This document shows positions 58,719 to 64,000 of a DNA stretch of 64,000 nt, in pieces; the first letter of the stretch is position 1, and the number at the start of each line of letters is the position of its first letter. A model generated the notes under the pieces. It saw only the letters and a list, made by a program, of their open reading frames with translations. It was not told where the DNA came from and ran no database searches. Source of the stretch: JACPDI01 sp035463475 (GTDB lineage: Bacteria; Acidobacteriota; Vicinamibacteria; Vicinamibacterales; 2-12-FULL-66-21); contig DATHTE010000133.1 in assembly GCA_035463475.1 (NCBI GenBank), forward strand, positions 1 to 64,000, read 5' to 3'. The position numbers were made by a program, and so were the translations under genes.

Positions 58719-59652
58719 CCGGCACCAGGCCCTTCATCGCGTCCGCGAAGCGCTGGCCCTCGGCGGACCAGCCGTCGCCGGACGTGGTGGTGACGATCAG
58801 TCCCTTCCTCCGCATCACCTGGACGGACTCGTCGTCGTGTTTCGGGATCTCGCGCTCGAGCCGCGCTTCGACCGTTTTCGCGGCCTGCAGGATCGCGGCG
58901 CGGTCGTTCTCGTCGATCGCGCGCCACGCGCGCAAGCTGATCACGGTAGCGCCGATGAAGGGGGTGACGGGCACGTCGAGCATGTACCGCGCCCGCCCGT
59001 ACCACTGCGAGAACAGCATGACGGTCGGCGTGGTCGGCACCGCCTCGATCATGCCGCTCGTCAGCCCGGTCAGGATGGCGGTCGTCGGCAACCCGATCGG
59101 CCGGTAGCCGTGCCGCTGGTAGATGGCGATCATCTCGTCGTCACCGGCCGTGGTCCACATCTTGAGCGCCTTCAGATCGTCGAGGGTCTTCACCGGCTTC
59201 GTGCTGAAGAAGCGAACCCAGCCCGCATGACCCCAGTGCAGCAGCGCGTATCCGCGTTTCTCCACGCGCTCGCGGAGCGAGGGGGTCAGCCGCGCGAGGA
59301 CGTGGTTCAGCTCGGGGTACGACTGGAAGAACAGCGGGATGCTGAAGACGTTGAACGCGGGATCGATGCGCGCGAGCCCGTTCAGGGTGAACGCCGCCGC
59401 CTCGATGGTGCCGCTCTGCAGCTTCAGCAGCACGGTGTTCTCGTCCCCCTGCTGCCCGCTCGGGTAGACCGTGCCGCGCACGCGTCCCTCGGTGGCGCGC
59501 GCCCAGTCCGACCGCATCTGCTGGAGGGCGTTGTCCCAGACCGATCGCGCGGGCGCCAGCGATGCGATGCGGATGACCCGCTGCTGCTGCGCCGGCACGC
59601 TCGCGACCGCGCCGGCAACGAGCAGCGGGACGAGGAGAAGTCTGCGATTCAT
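58648..59652 (-). CDS. TRAP transporter substrate-binding protein (DctP/TatP type)
   Basis: A 334-residue periplasmic binding protein with a signal peptide (RRLLLVPLLVAGAVASVPAQQ). DctP hallmarks: VIRIASLAPARSVWD at the mature start, WARATEGRVRGTVYPSGQQGDE, LKLQSGTIEAAAFT, FSIPLFFQSYPELNHVL, LDDLKALKMWTT, and GLPTTAILTGLTSGMIEAVPTTPT. The conserved ligand-binding Arg context (KALKMWT, usually KIRVx) is altered to KMW, hinting at a ligand other than a simple carboxylate. Its ATG overlaps the TatT gene's stop (ATGA) and its end overlaps the permease gene, so all three are coupled. Confidence 0.92.
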   Translation of the reverse strand: MNRRLLLVPLLVAGAVASVPAQQQRVIRIASLAPARSVWDNALQQMRSDWARATEGRVRGTVYPSGQQGDENTVLLKLQSGTIEAAAFTLNGLARIDPAFNVFSIPLFFQSYPELNHVLARLTPSLRERVEKRGYALLHWGHAGWVRFFSTKPVKTLDDLKALKMWTTAGDDEMIAIYQRHGYRPIGLPTTAILTGLTSGMIEAVPTTPTVMLFSQWYGRARYMLDVPVTPFIGATVISLRAWRAIDENDRAAILQAAKTVEARLEREIPKHDDESVQVMRRKGLIVTTTSGDGWSAEGQRFADAMKGLVPDDFYAAALRERDAFRRQGAAFTR

Positions 59653-60578
59653 GGCAGTCGGTCCTCCGATGTGACGAACAGGTCGTCCACCCGGGACAAC
59701 AGGTCGCGGGCGCGTTTCTGCGCGATGAGGTTCGCGAGACGCCGGCTCTTGTCCGCGTCAACGTCCACCGCGAGCGCCCGCTCGAGCAGGCGGACGAATT
59801 CCGCGCGATCGTGCGCGGGGAGCGCCACCGCCGTCGCCAGCGTCACGTACGCGCCGGCGCCGCGCCCGCGCTGCAGCTCCACGGCGCGCTCGAAGTGCGC
59901 CCGCGCGCGTTCGACTGAGCCCCCCATCTCCGCGGGGAGCGCCTCGAGCGAGATCAGCACCTCGTGGATCGCCCCTTGCCCGAACGTCGGATCCAGCGCC
60001 AGCGCGCGGTCCATGAGGGCGCGCACGATGGGCATGTCGCCGACCAGCGCGGGCCGATCGAGACCGAGGCTGACCGCGGCGCCCCACGCCGCGCCGGTCC
60101 AGTAGAGCAGCGGCACGTCGCCCTTCTTCTTGACGGCCAGCAGCGCCGCACCCGGGTCGGGGCCGGCGTTCAGCCGCGCGGGCAGCCCAGGATGCGCCAC
60201 CTCGATGGCGCGGAGGCAGTAGTCGCGCGCGCGCAGGTACAACTTCAGGCTGCGCTCGCGCACGGCCAGCGACCGCTCGTACTCACGCGCCTCGAGGGCC
60301 TCCGCCTCCGGTTCCACGAACGCGTAGCTGTACTGCGTGAAGCCGCTGCAGGTGGCGAGCAGCAGCCCGCGGTGACGCGGGAGGGATTCGAGCAGCGATT
60401 CGTAGGTTTTCAGCGCGAACGGCACGGCGTCGCGGACGAGCTCCGGATCGTCGTCCGAGGCGAACGTTTCGCCGCTGGTGGACAGGGTGTCGGCGACGCT
60501 CTTCAGCGCGAGCGTTTTCAGCGCGCACCCTTGCGACAGCACCAGCACCAGTGCACCGACGGCGGCGTGTGCACGCAT
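59649..60578 (-). CDS. TRAP-associated TatT-type lipoprotein
   Basis: A 309-residue lipoprotein: hydrophobic start AAVGALVLVLSQGCALK with lipobox Cys18. The mature part is all-helical with TPR-like pairs: LVRDAVPFALKTYESLLESLPRHRGLLLATCSGFTQYSYAFVE, then PLLYWTGAAWGAAVSLGLDRP, MDRALALDPTFGQGAIHEVLISLEALP, RARAHFERAVELQRGRGAGAYVTLATAVALPAHDRAEFVRLLERAL. This matches TatT (Treponema Tp0956), a trimeric TPR protein that binds the TRAP binding protein in TPAT systems, thought to pass hydrophobic ligands. First gene of the TatT-DctP-DctQM operon, with 4-nt overlap to the next. Confidence 0.85.
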   Translation of the reverse strand: MRAHAAVGALVLVLSQGCALKTLALKSVADTLSTSGETFASDDDPELVRDAVPFALKTYESLLESLPRHRGLLLATCSGFTQYSYAFVEPEAEALEAREYERSLAVRERSLKLYLRARDYCLRAIEVAHPGLPARLNAGPDPGAALLAVKKKGDVPLLYWTGAAWGAAVSLGLDRPALVGDMPIVRALMDRALALDPTFGQGAIHEVLISLEALPAEMGGSVERARAHFERAVELQRGRGAGAYVTLATAVALPAHDRAEFVRLLERALAVDVDADKSRRLANLIAQKRARDLLSRVDDLFVTSEDRLP

Positions 60579-60843
60579 ACATCCTCAATGGTAGAGGCCG
60601 GTCGTGTGAAAAGTCCTGAGCGGCGGCTGAGAAAGGCTGAATCGGCGCGTGCGGCCCGCTCACGACTCTCGCGGCACGAGCGGCGTTTGATGGAGACTGG
60701 TAAGCGTGATCGTACACCAGGAGGTCGCCGGGGGAAAACGAAACCGCAGAGATACGCGGAGACGCGCGAGGGAAGCCGTCCAGCCGGCGCTCACGCACCG
60801 CCCGGACGAGAGAAGGGGCGCGTGAGCCCTCTGAGAGCCCGCT

Positions 60844-63438
60844 TCAGAAGTTCAGCCAGTACGACAGCTTCACCAGGAACACGTTGCTGGCCGGCGTGCT
60901 GAACACGCGGCCCACGTCGCGGCCGAAGCGGAAGTCGCCGTAGTCCGCGACGTTCTCCCGCCCCTGCTGCCAGACGACGAACAACGTCGAGCCGGGCTTG
61001 TACTCCCATCGAAGCACGTTGGTGGTGCGGAAGGACCGGTAGTTGAACGACGGGTTGCCATCGTAGGCGGCATACGCCGCGTACCGGTCGGCAAGCTGGT
61101 TCGCGCGGCCGTCCACCAGGCGCAGGAAATCAGTGTAGTCGCCGGCCGAAACGAATGGCCGCGCGTAGATCTGGATCGACAGCGTCGGGGTGATGGTGTA
61201 GTTCACGCGCGTGTTCAGCGAGATCGTGCGCTGCTTCAGGTGCCCGAAGACGTACTCGCCCGCCCCGTCCTGCTCGACCCACTGCGTCTCCTGGCTGAAC
61301 GCGGACCAGCCCATGCCGGCCGATACATTGACAAATGATGCGGGGCGCACCGTCACCGACGGCTCGAAGTCGAAGAACACGGGGCCGTGCGCGTACCGCC
61401 CGCCACCGAGGAACCAGCTCACCATCACGGGCTTCCGGCTGTCAGTATCCACGTAGCTCCAGCCGTTCCAGCCTGATTGGGTCACGGCGCCCGGGCCGCC
61501 GCGCGTCGCCCGATCGTCGAAGCCGCTTGTTTCGCCGTTCAATCCGCCGCCGAACGCCCAGTTGCTCGTCAGCACCCAGTGCGCGTTGACGTTGCCCCCC
61601 ATGTAGAGGCGGTCGCCGTCGAAGTTCCGGGCGCTCCACTGGTTGATGTTCCAGCGGAAGGATCGCACGTACTTGCCTGGCCGATCGTCGCGCCACTGCA
61701 GCCAGTTGCTCTGGTTGATGGTGTCGGCGCGGCGCATGAACCCGAGGTCGTTGGTGTCGAAACCGGGGGACTTGAAGGCCACGTTCGTCGTGAACCGCAC
61801 GCGCTCACCGCTGATCTTCGAGAACGCCATCGAGCCCGCGTGGCCCGCCAGCGACGTGCGTTCCGGGTCGAACTCGACGTGTCCCGCGTCCGGCCGCTGG
61901 AAGCTGTGGACCGTGCTCTCCTGGATCTCCGCGATGGCATTGGTGTCCCCGGCGAGCGCGCTCCCCGCCCAGTAGCCCGTCACCGAGTACTTCTTGAGGA
62001 CGCGCCAGTCCCAGTCCACGCCTCCCGTGGTCGCGTTGCCCGGAAGCGCGCGCAGCGGGCTGTCCGTCCCCTGCAGGTCGCGGTTCGTGGAGGTGACCAT
62101 GAACCCGAGCGAGGACTGGTTGGCGAACTCCTTCTTCGTGCGCAGGACGCTGTAGCTCGTGAACGGCTCCACCGGCGCCTTCGTGCGCGCCGCGCCATCC
62201 GCGATGACCGCGCTCTCCTGCCCCGTGAGCGCGTTGAGCGCGCCGATCCGGAACCCGCCGACGCGCCCCGTCAGCTTCGCCGCACCGAGGATCGTCGTCT
62301 GCGCCGGCTTCGTCCAGAACCCGTCGTCGCCGACCTCCGGCTCGAGCCGCGGCTGCCGTCCGATGCGCCGGCTGTAGAACATGCCGGTGCACGAGCCGTC
62401 GTTGCAGTCCATGTCGAAGTTGAACGCGCTCGAGCCCTCGATGAAGAACGGGCGTCGCTCCGAGAAGAACGTTTCGAACCCGGAGAGGTTCACGACCGCG
62501 GGGTCCGCTTCGACCTGGCCGAAGTCCGGGTTCACCGTAGCGGTGAGCGTCAGGCCGGGCGTGACCGCGTACTTCAGGTCGAGCCCGTACGACGCCCCCG
62601 GATTCCGCGTGTCCACGAGCGGGTTCCCGTCGCCGGGCGCGGGTTCCGTCTTCAGCTCCGCGACCGTATACGGTGTCAGTTCCAGGCGCTTCGGCGCGCG
62701 CGACATCTGCAGCCCGTTCAACTGGCCGAACTGCGAGACGAACCCGTTGCGGCTCTTCGCGATCAACGGCCACGTCGACAACTCGTTCAGGCGCGCGTTC
62801 TGCCGGAGCACCGCGAATCCGAACGTCGGGTTCGGGCTGGCCGGGAAGCGAAGCTGCGAGAACGGGATGCGGAACTCGGCTCGCCACCCCTCGGCGTTGC
62901 GAGAGACTGCGACGTCCCAGACGGCATCCCAGCCCTGGTCCTCGCTGCCGTCGTTGAAATAGTACTTGTCAAGCTTGACGCCCGCCGGGTTGACCGCGAA
63001 CTCGTACGCGGTTCGGCGATCGTGGTAGGAGTCCACGATGACGCGCAGCCAGTCCGATGGAGAGTGGCTGTCGCGGCGCGTGAGGATGCCGACGATCTTC
63101 TCCGGTTCCGGGTCGTAGGCCTGCACGGCAACGTAGAGGGCCTCGGCGTCGTACGCAACGCGCGCGTCAGTCCGGAAGGTCGCGGGAGCCCCTTCCTTCG
63201 GTTCGCGCTGCAGGAAATCGTTGATGGCGTTCGCCCTCGTCCACGCGTCGTCGTTCAACTCCCCGTCGAGTTTGAGGGCGCTCGCTTCGGTGAGCGGGGC
63301 GGCAACGACGACCGCGGCGCCCGGGACCGCCCGGGCGTCCGCGCGCGCGCGGACCGGCACGTCGGTGCGATCGGCGTTTGCGGCCACCGCCGACAGGCTG
63401 AAGGTCAGAGCGAGCGGCAGCGCAGGCGTCCAGTGCAC
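60844..63438 (-). CDS. DUF5916 outer-membrane protein with CBM9-like N-domain
   Basis: An 864-residue protein. Signal peptide MHWTPALPLALTFSLSAVAANA; then a CBM9-like beta-sandwich (LKLDGELNDDAWTRANAINDFLQREPKEGAPATFRTDARVAYDAEALYVAVQAYD) and a DUF5916 region with FGFAVLRQNARLNE, NPDFGQVEADPAVVNLSGFETFFSERRPFFIEG, a small Cys-pair loop DCNDGSCTG, and a predicted barrel up to the terminal aromatic FLVKLSYWLNF. This plan is typical of large outer-membrane proteins of Acidobacteria and Bacteroidetes, probably involved in polysaccharide or peptide handling. The start is GTG 63438: AGGAG lies 7 nt upstream and the signal peptide begins there. Confidence 0.88.
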   Translation of the reverse strand: MHWTPALPLALTFSLSAVAANADRTDVPVRARADARAVPGAAVVVAAPLTEASALKLDGELNDDAWTRANAINDFLQREPKEGAPATFRTDARVAYDAEALYVAVQAYDPEPEKIVGILTRRDSHSPSDWLRVIVDSYHDRRTAYEFAVNPAGVKLDKYYFNDGSEDQGWDAVWDVAVSRNAEGWRAEFRIPFSQLRFPASPNPTFGFAVLRQNARLNELSTWPLIAKSRNGFVSQFGQLNGLQMSRAPKRLELTPYTVAELKTEPAPGDGNPLVDTRNPGASYGLDLKYAVTPGLTLTATVNPDFGQVEADPAVVNLSGFETFFSERRPFFIEGSSAFNFDMDCNDGSCTGMFYSRRIGRQPRLEPEVGDDGFWTKPAQTTILGAAKLTGRVGGFRIGALNALTGQESAVIADGAARTKAPVEPFTSYSVLRTKKEFANQSSLGFMVTSTNRDLQGTDSPLRALPGNATTGGVDWDWRVLKKYSVTGYWAGSALAGDTNAIAEIQESTVHSFQRPDAGHVEFDPERTSLAGHAGSMAFSKISGERVRFTTNVAFKSPGFDTNDLGFMRRADTINQSNWLQWRDDRPGKYVRSFRWNINQWSARNFDGDRLYMGGNVNAHWVLTSNWAFGGGLNGETSGFDDRATRGGPGAVTQSGWNGWSYVDTDSRKPVMVSWFLGGGRYAHGPVFFDFEPSVTVRPASFVNVSAGMGWSAFSQETQWVEQDGAGEYVFGHLKQRTISLNTRVNYTITPTLSIQIYARPFVSAGDYTDFLRLVDGRANQLADRYAAYAAYDGNPSFNYRSFRTTNVLRWEYKPGSTLFVVWQQGRENVADYGDFRFGRDVGRVFSTPASNVFLVKLSYWLNF

Positions 63439-63515
63439 GAAAACTCCTCTTTTCTTACGGCTGCCAGCGTTAGACGGATTCAGGGGCTTCCGGGTTTGTC
63501 GCCGCCCGTCTTTTT

Positions 63516-64000
63516 TCACCCGGTGTTCCGCATGCCTGCCGCCACGCCGTTCACGGTGGCAACGAACGCTGACTCCGTCCCACCGTTCGTCCCGGCCCGG
63601 AGCCGCCGGAGGAGCTCGATCTGCACGAGGTTGATGGGATCGACGTAGGGGTTTCGCACATCGATCGATCGCCGCAGGACCCGGTTGTTCCCAACCAGCT
63701 CGGCGTGATTCGTAATTCCCAGGACCGCGCGAATCGCGCTCTCGAGGCGGCGGCGCAGGTCACGGCCGACATCCTGGAGTTCCTCACGGACGAGGCGCCT
63801 GTCGTACTCCGCCGCGATTCGGGCATCTGCCTTCGCGAGCACCATCTCGATGAGATCGACCGCCGACCTGAAGAATGGCCAGCCGGCGTACATCCGCCGC
63901 GCACGATCGAGATCGGTATCCCCGGCAAATGCCGCCTCCACGCCGAGCCACGAGGCGAGCAGGAGTCGCGTCTGGGTCCACGAGAACTGCCACGGGATGG
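63516..64000 (-). CDS. ppc: phosphoenolpyruvate carboxylase, C-terminal part (5' end outside window)
   Basis: The last 161 codons of PEP carboxylase, which makes oxaloacetate from PEP and bicarbonate to refill the TCA cycle. The visible part starts with IPWQFSWTQTRLLLASWLGVE, continues WPFFRSAVDLIEMVLAKADARIAAEYDRRLV and ends with the family's C-terminal signature VDPINLVQIELLRRLR and NGVAAGMRNTG, where the last residues form the inhibitor/active-site tail. The frame is open to the right edge. The DUF5916 gene follows on the same strand after 77 nt. Confidence 0.93.
   Translation of the reverse strand, partial: IPWQFSWTQTRLLLASWLGVEAAFAGDTDLDRARRMYAGWPFFRSAVDLIEMVLAKADARIAAEYDRRLVREELQDVGRDLRRRLESAIRAVLGITNHAELVGNNRVLRRSIDVRNPYVDPINLVQIELLRRLRAGTNGGTESAFVATVNGVAAGMRNTG

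Overview
The window is a high-GC, gene-dense bacterial chromosome segment with no rRNA, tRNA, phage, CRISPR or plasmid functions that I can see. The gene content points to Acidobacteriota, most likely a soil member of the Vicinamibacteria. The signs are an Oar-like TonB-dependent receptor with an N-terminal carboxypeptidase-regulatory domain, an ADOP-type duplicated FtsX permease, a DUF5916 outer-membrane protein, a GH109-type Tat-exported oxidoreductase, winged-helix regulators of the Trans_reg_C type, and many secreted hydrolases. The phylum call is inference; no marker gene is present.

Layout. 1-9.9 kb: the Oar-like receptor (runs off the left edge), an endonuclease/exonuclease/phosphatase-family protein, a heptad-repeat protein, a GIY-YIG protein, a double-domain M16 protease, an exported arginase-family protein and a DUF1579-like protein. 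10.0-11.5 kb: a frameshifted glycosidase remnant and a glycine-zipper protein. 11.7-18.6 kb: an AddB-AddA helicase-nuclease pair overlapping by 4 nt. 18.7-21.2 kb: a loose region of small genes, repeats, a Uma2 nuclease and a broken LVIVD-type propeller gene. 21.3-28.9 kb: an orphan receiver carrying the fossil of a kinase domain, a prolyl oligopeptidase, and a CheB-CheR-PAS fusion overlapping a hybrid histidine kinase that is the paralogue of the orphan receiver.

29.0-35.1 kb: a four-gene block bounded by a 31-bp near-perfect inverted repeat. It holds a methanethiol oxidase/SBP56 gene with a small membrane protein, divergent from a winged-helix/alpha-beta-hydrolase fusion that overlaps an ADOP permease. 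35.1-41.4 kb: 1-Cys peroxiredoxin, then an SSS symporter, galactokinase and GH109 enzyme that form a plausible galactose/GalNAc use operon, then a Big-domain lipoprotein. 41.5-48.4 kb: a methyltransferase, ARPP-1-like protein, WYL regulator, NmrA-like protein, a DsbB/beta-propeller fusion with a DUF5993-like partner, and decayed fragments. 48.4-56.8 kb: nucleotidyltransferase, AGCS symporter, dynamin-like GTPase, an HD hydrolase, TruA and a PQQ-type sugar dehydrogenase. 56.9-60.6 kb: a compact TRAP transporter operon of TatT lipoprotein, DctP and a fused DctQM. 60.8-64.0 kb: the DUF5916 protein and the 3' end of ppc.

Three kinds of non-coding structure recur: a long hairpin family built on GGGGACAGgCACCgTTTTC (three loci, one inside a reading frame), a short palindrome GTCCGCCtGAAGGCGGAC placed at stop codons, and direct simple repeats of the GGTCAG type. 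The best candidate for an undescribed system is the inverted-repeat-bounded 29.0-35.1 kb block; the DsbB-propeller fusion and the fossil kinase/receiver pair come next.
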